DNA from: Lonicera japonica
Lineage: Eukaryota > Streptophyta > Magnoliopsida > Dipsacales > Caprifoliaceae
Assembly (NCBI GenBank): GCA_021464415.1
Contig: CM038468.1
Span: 25,883,325-25,947,324 of the forward strand
Direction of reading: 5' to 3'
DNA: 64,000 nt
In this document: in pieces, positions 35,857-47,816 of the stretch
Layout: each line of letters opens with the position of its first letter
How positions within the stretch are numbered: position 1 is the first letter of the stretch
Program-made: the position numbers and the translations under genes
The notes under the pieces: model-generated
Seen by the model: only the letters and a program-made list of their open reading frames with translations
Database searches by the model: none
Told to the model about the DNA's origin: nothing

Positions 35857-36166
35857 GAGGTATTTACTTAAACAGACTACTTTTTGAAATTATTTATCAA
35901 ATTAAGCTATTTTTTAACATATTTATCAAACTAGCACACTTTTTAAAATAATAATTTTGAATTATTATTTTTCTATTAAGATAATGATTCGAAATCACTA
36001 TTTTTTCAGATTCGACTTAAAATAGTAATTCAAAATCACTATTTTTTCATTAAAATAGTGATTTAAAATTATTATTTTAAAAAGTGTGCTATTTTAGTAA
36101 ATATGTTAAAAAATGATTTAGTTTAGTAAATAACTTAAAAAAGTGGTTTATTTAAGTAAAAAACTC
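35857..36166. mobile_element. 310-bp fold-back MITE with 9-bp target duplication
   Basis: It is flanked by CCATTTTGC at 35848-35856 and 36167-36175. The termini begin GAGGTATTTACTTAAA and, on the other strand, GAGTTTTTTACTTAAA. The arms pair over more than 100 bp (TTTTTTAACATATTTA, then GCACACTTTTTAAAATAATA). The homologous place in the duplicate UGT block holds a single CCAATTTGC (47769-47777) with no insert, confirming the borders. A 9-bp duplication with long inverted repeats fits the Mutator superfamily. It lies about 40 bp past the UGT stop codon. Confidence 0.9.
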
Positions 36167-36214
36167 CCATTTTGCTGCGGAAGTCAACATCTTGCCCACA
36201 ATAATCAAACCATC

Positions 36215-37600
36215 TCAAATCTCATCCACAAAAGCCTTTAGATTCAAATATGAAGACCCACCTTCTTCCGCAGCTTCCTTTGCCAAATCTTGCCATTTCT
36301 TGGCATTCTTTCTCACTTCTTCTCCTCTTTCTCCATCTCCCATAACCATTTCTATGCATTCCTTCATCTCATTCCTCTCCACTATCCCTTCTTCATTTGG
36401 CTTCACTCTCACCCCTGTCTTCCACACATCCTCAATAAGCTTCGCGTTTGTGGCTTGATCCGTCCACTGAGGAAATGCCACCGTCGGTACCCCGCATGTC
36501 ACGCTCTCCAGTGTCGAATTCCACCCGCAGTGCGTCACAAAACACCCCACCGACTTGTGCGAAAGAACCTCAACTTGCGAGCACCACGGCACTATCATCC
36601 CTAATTCTTTCAACTCGTCTATAAAACTCATCTCGTCATCTTGTTTTTTGGCCTCGCTCTTGTCTTCTCTCATTACCCACAAGAACGGCCTGCGGCTCTG
36701 AAGCAACGCCCACCCGATCTCTTCTGTTTGTTTGTTTGATAATACAGAGATGCTTCCGAATGAGATGTAAACGACCGATGATTCGGTTTTTGAATCTAAC
36801 CATTCGGTGTAGTCTCTTGATTTTTGGAAGAGATCTCCACCGAATGATTTGTCGGAAGGGTCTTTTCCGTCCACGAAAGCGGATGGCATCAACGGCCCAA
36901 TCGCCTTCATTTTGAGCTTCTCGGGAGCTCTTAGAAATTCAAACTCCAACACCTCGACTGTGTTTACTAGTATATTGGGGTTGGTTTCTTCGTTAATGAT
37001 ATCAAAGTGCTCTTTGAAATTTGGGATAGCAAAATTATGCGAGTTTGAGGAGAGAAGGAAAGAAGGAAGGTCATGGCTAGTGATGGATGGCAATCCCGGT
37101 AACTGAATCGAAGACGAGGGGTCATTATCACTTGTACTCATAACATCACCATACCCATTGAAGTAGTAGTAATAGATGTCGAAAATGAGGGCTGGCTGGA
37201 TCCAGAGAAGGGTACACGGCATGCATAGATGATGAGCCACTCGGCCTGCCCAAGGAATAAGGGTGGTGTAGACCAATTGGGCAAACGGTTTGCCTTCGGT
37301 TGCAGCAGTGGTAATAAGTTTGGCGATGTGTTCTGAACCATTGTTATCGACCTCAGACATGTACTGTTCGAGGTCGACACCCGGTTGTAGGCCATTTTCG
37401 TAGCTCTCGAAGAAGGGAGAGAGGGTAAGGCCTAGTGGGGTTGGGTCAGTTTTGGCTTTGGTTATGCGGTTAATGGCCGACTGGCTGGTGGAGAAGGTGA
37501 CCTCGACGCCCATTTTGATCAGGCGCTTCGCAAACTGGAGGGACGGGTTTATGTGCCCCTGCCCCGGAAATGTTACTAGGAGGACGCGAGCGCCGACCAT
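36215..37600 (-). CDS. UDP-glycosyltransferase, UGT75-type, intact single exon
   Basis: A complete 461-residue family-1 glycosyltransferase, predicted to be cytosolic and to move glucose from UDP-glucose to a small acceptor. Near the N-terminus FPGQGHINP holds the catalytic-base His16. The 44-residue PSPG sugar-donor box is at residues 339-382 with WCSQ at its start, HCGWNS inside, and Gln382 last, which usually favours UDP-glucose. Wording such as ALLWIQPA/IYYYYF and IGPLMPSAF resembles UGT75 enzymes (anthocyanin 5-O- and crocetin glucosyltransferases). The true acceptor cannot be told. The loop around residue 110 (LVYTTLIPWAG) has no Asp where many plant UGTs keep a His-activating Asp; I believe this is usual in UGT75. 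Start codon CAT complement at 37598-37600 is the only upstream Met in frame. No signal peptide. Sister pseudogene at 47817-49207. Confidence 0.95.
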   Translation of the reverse strand: MVGARVLLVTFPGQGHINPSLQFAKRLIKMGVEVTFSTSQSAINRITKAKTDPTPLGLTLSPFFESYENGLQPGVDLEQYMSEVDNNGSEHIAKLITTAATEGKPFAQLVYTTLIPWAGRVAHHLCMPCTLLWIQPALIFDIYYYYFNGYGDVMSTSDNDPSSSIQLPGLPSITSHDLPSFLLSSNSHNFAIPNFKEHFDIINEETNPNILVNTVEVLEFEFLRAPEKLKMKAIGPLMPSAFVDGKDPSDKSFGGDLFQKSRDYTEWLDSKTESSVVYISFGSISVLSNKQTEEIGWALLQSRRPFLWVMREDKSEAKKQDDEMSFIDELKELGMIVPWCSQVEVLSHKSVGCFVTHCGWNSTLESVTCGVPTVAFPQWTDQATNAKLIEDVWKTGVRVKPNEEGIVERNEMKECIEMVMGDGERGEEVRKNAKKWQDLAKEAAEEGGSSYLNLKAFVDEI

Positions 37601-37724
37601 GTCTATTTAGAATGCGGCACGTAAGAGAGAGAGAGATTTTGTTTTCGGGAGAGACAAGGCGCGTGCGTATTATGCGACGGAGAAGTGGATGGGAATGCAT
37701 GAAAGGTGCATGGGGGTGTAGGGG

Positions 37725-37730
37725 TATATA
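37725..37730 (-). promoter_or_regulatory. putative TATA box of the intact UGT
   Basis: TATATA about 125 bp upstream of the UGT start codon, followed towards the gene by a C-rich stretch and a short GA/TC tract at about 37624-37635 that would lie in the 5' leader. Confidence 0.4.
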
Positions 37731-37865
37731 TGCATATACCGACCCCTTCTTCTGTCGATTTCGAAAAATAAATGACTTAAAATTTCAGTATTAAATTTCA
37801 TAAAAACAGTTATTTGTTTGACGATTTTTCTTTTTCCAACCAAAAATGGTCCTTTTTAAAACGCG

Positions 37866-37867
<2 letters not shown>

Positions 37868-37897
<30 letters not shown>
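37868..37897. repeat. AT microsatellite
   Basis: About 14 AT dinucleotides. Similar AT tracts lie at about 38183-38204, 38917-38934, 39215-39241, 45929-45951, 50633-50658, 52977-52999 and 62820-62842. Confidence 0.85.
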
Positions 37898-37901
<4 letters not shown>

Positions 37902-39214
37902 GTGTATGTGACGTTTGGGGTGACGCAGTGGTGGCCAAGTGGTTTTATAGTTTCTATGTTCAGCTTGATAAGTAAACATGAAAGTCTTTTTTGGTTGTAT
38001 TGTCAATGGCGACTGCATAGACGATTTGACCAGATACACACACGACACCACAAGTTAATTGAGCATGTGTAAAATGATAGGTGGCGGAGTTAAGAATTAT
38101 TACGAGTTAGATAATAAAATAGATAATAAGTAAAATTTCTTCGGTGAAAATGTTTTTTGAGAAAAAATTGAAGGGAGTAGTAATATATATATATATATAT
38201 ATATTATTTTTTCAAAATGAGGGCTTGTTTTATATATATGATGTGTATTTATTTTTTAACAAATATATTTTTGTGTCACTTGTGAACTGTAAAATAATAT
38301 CAAATAAATCATAATATTACATAGTAATGCATTAAAAAATAAGGATGGTAAAATTAACTTTGCAAAACTCAAAAAAATTATCATGTATATTTTTATCAAT
38401 AAATGGGTTTAAAATTCTAACTTGTTGAAATAACTCTAAATCTAAGTCGATTAAACACTTATGCATAGTATCTCCTAAAATACATCTAGTAAAAATTTAA
38501 TTTTGTACAATGCCATAAAAAAAATATAATTCAAAAATATATTGCAAAGTTAAAGCTGCACTCTTTTTGTAATTTCGTCAAAGATAAGTCCTTAATTTAT
38601 ATATAATATTCTCTTCTCTATTTTTTTTTAGTTCGAGAGTTACCTTACAGGGTGTTCCAGCCAAGTTTCTCGCATTTCGACTAATCGCTATTTGCAATGT
38701 GTGATTATCATTGGCCAAGTATTATTTTTATAATATTGAGAATCAATTTCTCAAACAAGCCTATTTTCTAATATCCCATGTAATTAATAAACATTACAAA
38801 CCAAATGTTAGGAGAGTCAAAGAAGGAGGGTATTAAGACAATTTCTAATAATTATTTTTATCCATACAAATTTTATAATAAAAATATAAAATTGTAAACA
38901 CTCTTAAATAGGAGTTTATATATATATATATATATGTGTGTGTGTAACCATGTCACATGCAATGGAATTGATTATTATATATTTGAAATTAATATGTCAA
39001 CTAGAAATTAATGGAAGATCGAATCATTGGATATGGTCTATGTATGGTGCAAATTGCGAGAAAAATAAAAAACACATGAGCTTTGTATAATAACGTTAAA
39101 GCAAATTTACATTAACTGAGCAAGTGTCGGCTAATGAATTATTACCAGCTTTTTAGAAATAATGACTTGTTAGGATGAAAAATCCACCAAATATGACACG
39201 TACCGACCATTCAC

Positions 39215-39245
<31 letters not shown>

Positions 39246-39248
39246 GAG

Positions 39249-39609
39249 AGGATCTAAAAAAGAATAATTTTTTTTGTCTTAAAATACAGACTAACGGATG
39301 AATTTTTTGATAAAATTTAGTAAATATGATATTTATGATTAATGGATCATCTACACCAAGTTTCATTGAAAATTCAACCAAGAAGTGGGCTAACTAAATA
39401 TCTAAAATTTTAATAGCCATAAATGCGCATATATATCAATTTTTAGTTAACCTACTTCCGATTTGAATTTTTAGATGAAATTTGGTAGAGATGATTTGCT
39501 AATAGTGGAAATCATCTTCACCAAGTTTTATTAAAAAATTCATCCGTTTACCATCTTAAAATGGTTGGTCCGCATTTAAGGACCAAAATCTTGGTCCTCT
39601 TTAGATCCT
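39249..39609. mobile_element. fold-back MITE, AGGATCTAAA family, copy 1
   Basis: Ends are AGGATCTAAA and TTTAGATCCT. The inner arms AACGGATGAATTTTTTGATA and, on the other strand, AACGGATGAATTTTTTAATA pair with few mismatches. It is preceded by an AT microsatellite, as are copies 2 and 3. Length is 361 bp. Confidence 0.78.
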
Positions 39610-42600
39610 AAAAGTTCAATCTTCTCACCACCACCTGCGCTTACTCTCAGAGCTCCGGTCAAACAGCTTGATCGAAACTCTGGTAATCTATTTGAATTTC
39701 GGCAGTAGGTGGTGTGCCGAGCATTGTTGAAGATCATTGTTTCCTTGGAATTTCAAATGAATTTGATAAAAATCAACCAAACAAATAAATTTAGAATTAT
39801 AATAAAATTCCAAATGAAAACTACATTGAGTCCGAACAGTAGTACTGTAATTAATTGGGATTACAATTCTAAGAATTGCAATATATTCTTATAAAATTAC
39901 AAAATCGTGTAACCAAACGCACCCTAAGTGATTAAAGTGAGAAAATTACTCATGTCAAGTATAAGTGAAATACACGAGTTTTGATTCATATTTGGGCATT
40001 ATATGGTAAAAAATTTCATACACGTCAAGTATATTATGAGTTTTAGAAATAATACCCGTTCTATCTGCTTCTAATTAATAACCTCACCTTTATTTGCAAT
40101 ATGCTTTAAATTTATAATTCCATTTCATTTGGATGTACGATTGATGTATTAAGCCTCACAATATATAAACAAAAAAATTGAAATATTGTGTTTATCTATT
40201 TGAGGGACGAAACAAAAATATTATTGAAATTGTTAGTTTTATGATTCCAATAAAAGATTCAGACCTAAAATTAAGTGATTAAAATTTTGTACTCACATAT
40301 ATATGGTGCCTAATTTCGAGTTTTGCTCTCATTTTTGTTTCCTTTCCTCGAACCACTAGCTTGATCTATCCACCTCTTTTATAAATAAATAAATAAATAA
40401 AACAGAAAGGCACCACGTTCTATGCATAACAACACGTAATTAGGTTGTTAAAAAATTAACACATTTTCTAATTATGTAATTATTTATTATAATAATGAGC
40501 ACTATTGTCAACACTAAGTTTATTAAAAGGTAAACTTAATCATCCATTAAATCACCTCTTTTTCCCTTCCCAAGAATTAAGAGGAGTACACACATAAAAT
40601 ATCGAATCAAAGTAAGAGTACACATGCTAATTAAACATAAAAAAAAATATTTCCCACGTTATTATACACTACATTTCCATACTACTTTGCTCTTCTCAAT
40701 TATTTTAATTTTTTTAAAAAATATATCATAACTTTAAATATAAAAATTAAAGTTTAACAAATTTTATATATATATCCGAAACTCATTAATCGAGATTCAT
40801 TAAACTGTCTCGATTAGAAAAAATTTATTGTGATTAAAAAAGGGGCAATTAGGATTACACCCCTGGCTATCATCTATATTAGTTGTTAGGACTACCAAGA
40901 GATTGAAATTAGTGGTGAGTCCCTCTTGCCTTAAATACTTCCACATTAGTAATAAAAGCTAACATATTATGACTATTCTACCCCTTCCAACCTAGAAAAT
41001 TGTTTCCAACAATTTAGGAACAAGCAATGGGAAAGTTGACCAATATTACTTTCCTTAATTGTATTTGTTTAATCCCAAAGTTAATATATCCAAAAATTGC
41101 ATTTCAAATATTAAGCAATATATGTTTAAAATTTCAAATAATTTTTAAAACAGTTAAATTATTATATTATAGTAAAACGTCAAACAACAAATACTTTAAA
41201 ACAGTTATAATATACACTTTAAGTTTACAGATTGCAAAAACAAGCACTTGTATTTAAAACAGATACAATATGCACTTATAAAGGGACTGATGCATATATA
41301 TCTGTATTGCAAACAACACGTATCTGTATTAGAAACAAATCCATCTTCTGTGGTGTGCAATGTAAGTGACATTAGAAATAGATTTTACCACAAATATGAA
41401 TAAATACGGAGTAAACCTAGTTATTTTAGGAATATAAATAGGGTGTTTGAATTTCAGAATTAAACAATTCATAATAGATAATAAGGATTTGAAAAACTTG
41501 AGACGAAACATCAATGTTAATTAAAAACTTGTTTGAATTATGTGGTCACAACAGTTATTGATTATCCATTATAACACGATTATCTGTGTGAATTACTATA
41601 AAGAAGAAATCATATAAGAAATTGAATGATACTTTATTACCTGGAGGCGAGTTCTTCACATTGATAGTTGTGTAACTGTATAGTCATTTGCAGAAAAGTG
41701 AAGCGTCGCAACCATTGAGATTACTTGAACAAGTGTTATTGGAGTTATGGCTAATCATTTGTTTATACCATAAATGCATGACTCCACTACCTTTCATCGT
41801 TTACTTCAACAATAATTAACTATCTATCAAAGGAAATTAGAATATGTTTGCAGACAAGTTATTCAAAATTCAAACCGGTTTATTTTTGGATATATGGGTA
41901 TATAATTTTTATATTTATTACACACAATATTCCCTGTAAAATAAGAGAGATATATAAGATGAACAATTATATGCGTAGATAATAATTATGTTTGTTTTAA
42001 ATTAGTCATGTTATTCAAAATTCAAACTGTGTTATTTTCGAATATAAATATACATTTATGATATTTAATAAAAAATTAATTATCTGCAAAATAGAAGATA
42101 TATTATAACACTAAACTAAATATAATTTAATCGGGGAACGAAATAATAAGCTTTTTATATTTTGAATATACAAATCTTTATATGAAATTATTCATGATAG
42201 GAACCCTAATATTGGATAACAATTCTTAAATGTTATAATATAATTTATTTATTTAACTATTACGCATAAATAGTAAAAAAAAAAGGAAAGTGAAAATAGA
42301 ATACTCTTTTTTTTATATTAGGAATTTTTTTAAAAAAAATTGACACTAATTTAAACATCACGCGGAAGTGGTAGGTCAATTGATAATGTATAAATATAGA
42401 TATATGAACCTATAATTTCGCCCAATAGATAATTTTGCCCAACGTTTAGATGCATATGAATATGAAATAAAATCCATTTAATCTGAAAAATTAAAAGTCC
42501 AATAAATATAAACACAGTTGTAAAGAATTCATAAATCCCGTCCACAATTCATGCTAATTATTAGTCAATAATCTTATACATATATACGTGCCTATAAAGA

Positions 42601-44150
42601 TAATAGATATAACATATATGGAAAATATACCCAGATAAATAAGTTCTACATATAACGCTGATTGAAACAGATACATCTATATAATTGTATATAACAGATA
42701 AACAGCAATATATATAACATAAATTACAGATATACCAGATGCACCCAAATAGTAAAAATATATTCTCATTGTTTTTTTATATTTATCTTTTTCAAAAATA
42801 TCAATTCACTTGCAAATGGACATGTACATTTTATTTTATTTTGTATTTTTTAGATATTTCATTTTATTTTATGTATTTTTTGGTTAAGACTATGAAATAA
42901 AATTGAAATTTTTAAAAAATAGCATATATACGTACAAAAAAAAATGTTTCCAATCTTCTCGTAAATTTCCAACTAATCCAAATCGTTTATTACAAAAGTA
43001 ATTAATTTAATAAAAGACCACCTAACGTTTCCTTATTACCACAAAAATCAAAACCCTAAAATTAATCAATCAACAAACCTTCCTATAAATAGCGTCATGG
43101 GTAGAATAGTCTTTCGTCTTTGATAATACAGCTCGGCAGTTGAAGATGTAGTGTTATTTTTGGTCAAAATTTAAAACTAAGGGTGTATTACTAATTTCAA
43201 ATCTTGTGTATTCCTTAGCCCTAATATGTTTGAATCCTAGGGATTAAATCCTAGTTTTCTAATTAAAAAATATATCACATTTGTTTTGGCGGGAAGGAAC
43301 CATATTAGAGCAAAGCGTATTATTGTTTGGTTAACAATTCAAGGCAATAGGTTTAAATGATTCATTTAATAATTATATTTGAAGGAAAGACACATTATAT
43401 TTTCATTTCAAAATAAAGACGCTTTTTTTGCTTTACGTAAAGCACCGTTTATCCATTTACTTATTATTTCTTTCTAAGAAACAACATTCAATTACCACAA
43501 GTTGGCTGCCACCACAATCCACCACTGCCAGATTTTCGGTGACCATTGCCGAAGTGTTGAGACATTGTCAGAACTCCGGCAATCAATAATAGAGTACCAA
43601 GACCACGTTGAAACTTCGTCACAAGAAGTGAAAATCTAATTTTACACAAAATCTGCAAGCAACTAAAGATTTAATTTTAGCACAAATATATTTTTTGCAT
43701 TAAATTCATGTGCATTGTAAATATAATGATATAGATTTCAGTGTACATATAATTTTGGACTAATTTGTAGACAACTTAAGATAGAAATTTAGTGTAAATC
43801 TATTTTTACACTAAATCCTACAAGAAATTAAATATTTAGATTTAAGTGGAAATTCGTTTTTGCACCATATAAAAATTGCAGGCTTAGCAGCCTATTATAT
43901 TATGGTGGTAGAAATGCGCATGCATTTCCTTCTTATGATAAATGCTCATGTATAACATCCAATCCGCTTCTCAAAGGAGTTTAGGTGGCCATTGCCGGAG
44001 CTTTGACAATGGTTGCTAGAGTTCCGACCATGTCACATGAGCTTTAGCTAGCAATGTGTGGCGGTTGCAGGTTATGGTGACTGGTGAAAATATTTCAGTA
44101 AAAAATTAAATTATGTAATTTTTACAATATCTTTACGTTTTCTTATTGTA
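39610..44150. other. long AT-rich intergenic stretch, no gene seen
   Basis: No open frame above 90 codons and no recognisable protein motif on either strand. A partial relative of the 24598 MITE lies near 40700-40760 (ATATATCATAACTTTAAATA). GC rises slightly at 43490-43600 and 43970-44090, where short CCGGAG/CTCCGG strings occur, but no gene could be supported. Confidence 0.55.
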
Positions 44151-44425
44151 AGAGCTTCTCCAATGACATAAGCAAATTTGAATAATCAAAATGAGTTTTG
44201 GTTATCCGTTTAGTAATTGTTAAAGTTAACAATGTAGAACACTCCAATGGTTATTTTTTCTCAATAACCAAATTTGTATGGCTCATTATATTGATTTGCT
44301 ACAAATTCATCAATTTAAAATTTTGATCAAAAAAAAGGAGGGAAAGTTTATTTAAATTAGAAAAGATCATCTTTTACCCAAAAGAATTAGTGGGTCTCTC
44401 ATTTTGAGTATTGAAAAAAAGTTAT

Positions 44426-45210
44426 TGATGGGGTTAAATACTGATTTTTACCATTAGCCTACAAAGGTAATTCAATAATTTTACTCCTGGTAAAATCTCA
44501 CATTTACCTCCTATAAAATCTCACTTTTACCTCCACTAAAATCCTACTTACATCCACTCACCTTTATAAAATTACATTTTTACTATTCATCTTCATCAAA
44601 TTTACCTTTTTACCATTCTAGATTTTACCTATAAATACCTCCCCTCATTCATTCATCTAAGACCACAAAAAAAACACACCAAAAAATATATCTTCCTTTT
44701 CTCCTAAGATTCATCCATCTCATCAAAGAGATAAAAAACCATTAGCAATATAAATACAAGCCAATTTAAGAAGAAATATGAGGGTCTTATGCTCTCTCTT
44801 TTCATACCTTAAACAAATACCAACAACCCTTATACACTCTCTCTCCTACACAGTTTATTATTTCTTCTTCTTGAAATATTTGTAATCTTAATTCTATACT
44901 TATACATAGAATTAAGAAAATTATAGAGAGATAGATTTGTAATCCTAATTCTATATTTATAAATAGAATTAAGGAAATTATAAAGAGAGATTGGTAGCTT
45001 GTATTATCATCCAAATTGATTGCCTTTGAGTTAATACAAAGCAAGCACACACGAAAGGATGACGTACTGCCGAACTAGCATAAGCGCTACCGGAAGAACC
45101 TACCTTAATAAAAAATGTCATGTTCATCACTACGCAGTATTTATTTTTTATTTACCAATATTCACTTATTGATTGGTTAATTATCTATTTCTAGATTTTG
45201 ACATCATCAG
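44426..45210 (+). repeat. 5' LTR of the non-autonomous element
   Basis: Contains an internal duplication of about 60 bp (TTTGTAATCCTAATTCTATA-type strings at about 44879 and 44936) and a TATAAATA box-like string at 44631-44638. Confidence 0.88.
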
Positions 45211-46069
45211 TTGGCACCGTCTGTGGGAATGATAAGCTCTCTAAAGCTCTCGTTCTTTGAAAATTACAAGTGAATTTTCGGTACAAAAACTCCAAATCCC
45301 GTAGGTCAACGTACGTAGCTCAATATTCGCGGGTGTATAACTTTTTGCTCAAAACTCCAAATTATTCGATTCTGGAGTCCATTTTGAAAAAAATTTCAAG
45401 AGATACAACTTTTCAGTTCAAGCTTTTTTCAAATTTGGCCATTTCGAGGTCCAAAATAGAGATACAAAGTTGCTGCAACAAAAAATGCGAAAATCCTGTA
45501 AGGCCTACGCTAGCTCAATATTTACGGGCGCATAATCATTCAAAAATCCGGTTACCCAAGGGGATAAAACTCAAAAGAAGAGATATGTTATTTTTTAATA
45601 ACTCATATATGATTTTTCTCTCTATATTAATATATTTAAAGTTGTATCATTTTCTTACGATTAATGATCTTTATTGTAGGTAAATTAATCGACGAGCTTT
45701 AAAAAAATTATTACAATTGAATGTAATTTTTATCAAGTTCATCTCACAAACCACAAGAAAGAAATTAAAGAAATTTTCAACAGATATTAAAATTTCACAA
45801 AGCTAAATGTGATTTTGAAATACGTCAGACAATCGCAGGACCACCCCAGCTCAAAGAGATCTCGCTGAAAATTGGCCGACAACAAAGGCAGGCCTCGAAA
45901 AAAAAAAGAAATAATAATAAAAAAGAATAATATATATATATATATATATATGTATATATGAAATAAATAGTTGAAAAATGCTCGAGTAAGATCAAACTAT
46001 TTATGACCAAAAGTATAGCGAACTTTACATATTAATGTTTCAAGTTGTATGACTTGCATCAAATGTCTA

Positions 46070-46310
46070 ACGAGTTCTACATATTGATGTTTAGAGCTCA
46101 ATGACTAGCATTCGTGATATAGCTTTCTTGGACTACGACTCGAGATCAACGTTTAGCCAGCCTTACACAATGATGTTCTGAAGTTCTAAAAGCTCTACAC
46201 ATTGATGTTTCGAGCTCAACGACTAGCATCCGAGATCTAACTTCCTTGAACTAAGATTCGAGATCAACATCTAGCCAGCCTTACACAATGATATTCTAAA
46301 ACTCTAAGAC
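46070..46310 (+). repeat. tandem duplication of about 120 bp inside the LTR element
   Basis: The unit containing CATTGATGTTTCGAGCTCAA, then GACTAGCAT and AGCCAGCCTTACACAATGAT, occurs at about 46073 and 46191. Shorter relatives flank it (TACACATTAATGTT near 46337). Confidence 0.8.
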
Positions 46311-46539
46311 TAATGATCAAAGTCTAGCTAGCTTTACACATTAATGTTCCAAACCCCATAAACTTACGGTCAAAGGTTAACAAAGGCCTACACATCAGTT
46401 ATTCGAGCTCTCCCCATAATTATCTTCCTCGACAAGTACCTACTTTTACTCCTTAACTTTGAGTCGGACCATTTAACCGACAAAAATATTTATCCTTCAC
46501 ATTCATCTTTCAGCATAAAAATAAAGGATAAAAGGCAAT

Positions 46540-47321
46540 TGATGGGGGTTAAATACTAATTTTTACCATTAGCCTACAAAGGTAATTCAATAATTTTACC
46601 CCCGATAAAATCTCACATTTACCTCCGGTAAAATCTCACTTTTACCTTCACTAAAATCTCACTTACATCCACTCACCTTTATAAAATTACATTTTTGCCC
46701 TTCATGTTCATCAAATTTACCTTTTTACCATTTTAGATTTTACCTATAAATACCTCCCCTCATTCATTCATCCAAGACCACAAAAAAACACACCAAAAAA
46801 TATATCTTCCTTCTCTCCTAAGATCTATCCATCTCATCCAAGAGATAAAAAGCCATTAGCGATATAAATACAAGCCAATTTAAGAAGAAATAGGAGGGTC
46901 TTATACTCTCTCTTTTCATACCCTAAAAAAATACTAACAACCCTTATACTCTCTCCTACACAGTTTATTATTTCATCTTCTTGAAATATTTGTAATCCTA
47001 ATTCTATACTTATAAATAGAATTGAGAAAATTATAGAGAGAGAGATTTGTAATCCTAATTCTATATTTATAAATAGAATTAAGGAAATTATAGAGAGAGA
47101 TTGGTAGCTTGTATTTTCATCCAAATTGATTGCCTTTGAGCTAATACAAAGCAACCACACACGAAAGGAGGACGTACTGTCGGACTAGTATAAGCGCTAC
47201 CGGGGGAACCTACCTTAATAAAAAATGTCACGTGTTCATCACTACGCCGCATTTATTTTTTATTTTCCGATATTCACTTATTGATTGCTTAATTATCTAT
47301 TTCTAGATTTTGACATCATCA
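46540..47321 (+). repeat. 3' LTR of the non-autonomous element
   Basis: Matches 44426-45210 end to end with about 6% differences, including a 4-bp CT deletion at about 46946 and a 2-bp insertion near 47230. Confidence 0.88.
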
Positions 47322-47816
47322 GTTATTAACTTTGATTATTAAAGTGAGAAGATTTGGTTATTGGTTAAAATTAAGTTGCTAAAATTTGATTATGCCATTG
47401 GGGTAGGATTTTTTGCTAACATTGTTAAAATTGATTATAATTGCTATTTTGGTTACACCATTGGAGATGTTCTAATGTCTTACCCATTCAAATTTATGAC
47501 TTTTTATACTTATTTATTTTTATAATTAAACACTTAAATCGTAAATTAAACTATTTTAAATTACCTAATTTGTAAATTAGAGGAGTGAAAAACATAATCT
47601 CATAAAAAATTAAGAAACAAACATATCAATAAATAATCATATTACACATATCCTTGTCAAAAGAAAAGATGATATGCATCCTATGATTCATATCATTGAT
47701 GTCAATGAACACCAAACAATACACTAATAATACCGCATGCAATTCGAATAATTGATATACAACTGAATCCAATTTGCCGCAGAAATCAACCTCTTGCCCA
47801 CAATAATCAAACCATC

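Larger units (their letters stand above)
35546..39240. repeat. UGT segmental duplication, copy 1
   Basis: This segment and 47476-51015 align along most of their length: the 3' flank, the UGT coding region, and about 1.6 kb beyond the UGT start. Shared strings include ATTGATGTCAATGAACACCA downstream and GTTAGGATGAAAAAT upstream. Copy 1 has the extra 310-bp MITE; copy 2 has a longer GA microsatellite and other small indels. Confidence 0.85.
44426..47321 (+). mobile_element. non-autonomous LTR retrotransposon, 2896 bp
   Basis: Two direct LTRs, 44426-45210 (785 bp) and 46540-47321 (782 bp), begin TGATGGGG and end GACATCATCA, and are flanked by GTTAT (44421-44425, 47322-47326). After the left LTR lies a primer-binding-like site, TTGGCACCGTCTGTGGGAA at 45212-45230. 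Before the right LTR is a purine-rich tract (ATAAAGGATAAAAGG). The 1.33-kb interior has no gag or pol; one 137-codon open frame (45270-45683) has no known motif. About 50 differences separate the LTRs (roughly 6%), so it is clearly older than the copia element at 57617. It must depend on proteins from another element. Confidence 0.92.
44151..47473. mobile_element. MITE split by an LTR element
   Basis: The left end AGAGCTTCTCCAATG at 44151 and the right end CATTGGAGATGTTCT at 47473 form an inverted repeat. Removing the 2.9-kb LTR element and one GTTAT leaves about 422 bp of AT-rich sequence with matching inner strings (AACATTG/TTGTTAA and GGTTATTGG/CAATAACC-like). It ends directly beside the second UGT block. 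Confidence 0.65.

Noticed and set aside
36192..36604. Plus-strand open frames of 88 and 104 codons over the UGT 3' end
   Set aside because: They are reverse-strand shadows of the real UGT gene; equivalent frames occur over the pseudogene copy for the same reason.
37868..37897. AT microsatellites as replication or matrix attachment signals
   Set aside because: Simple AT tracts are frequent here (eight or more) and nothing else supports such a role.
45270..45683. 137-codon open frame in the LTR element as a possible gag
   Set aside because: No zinc knuckle, no Gag motif and Ser/Lys/Asn-rich chance composition. It also spans an internal repeat of the element.
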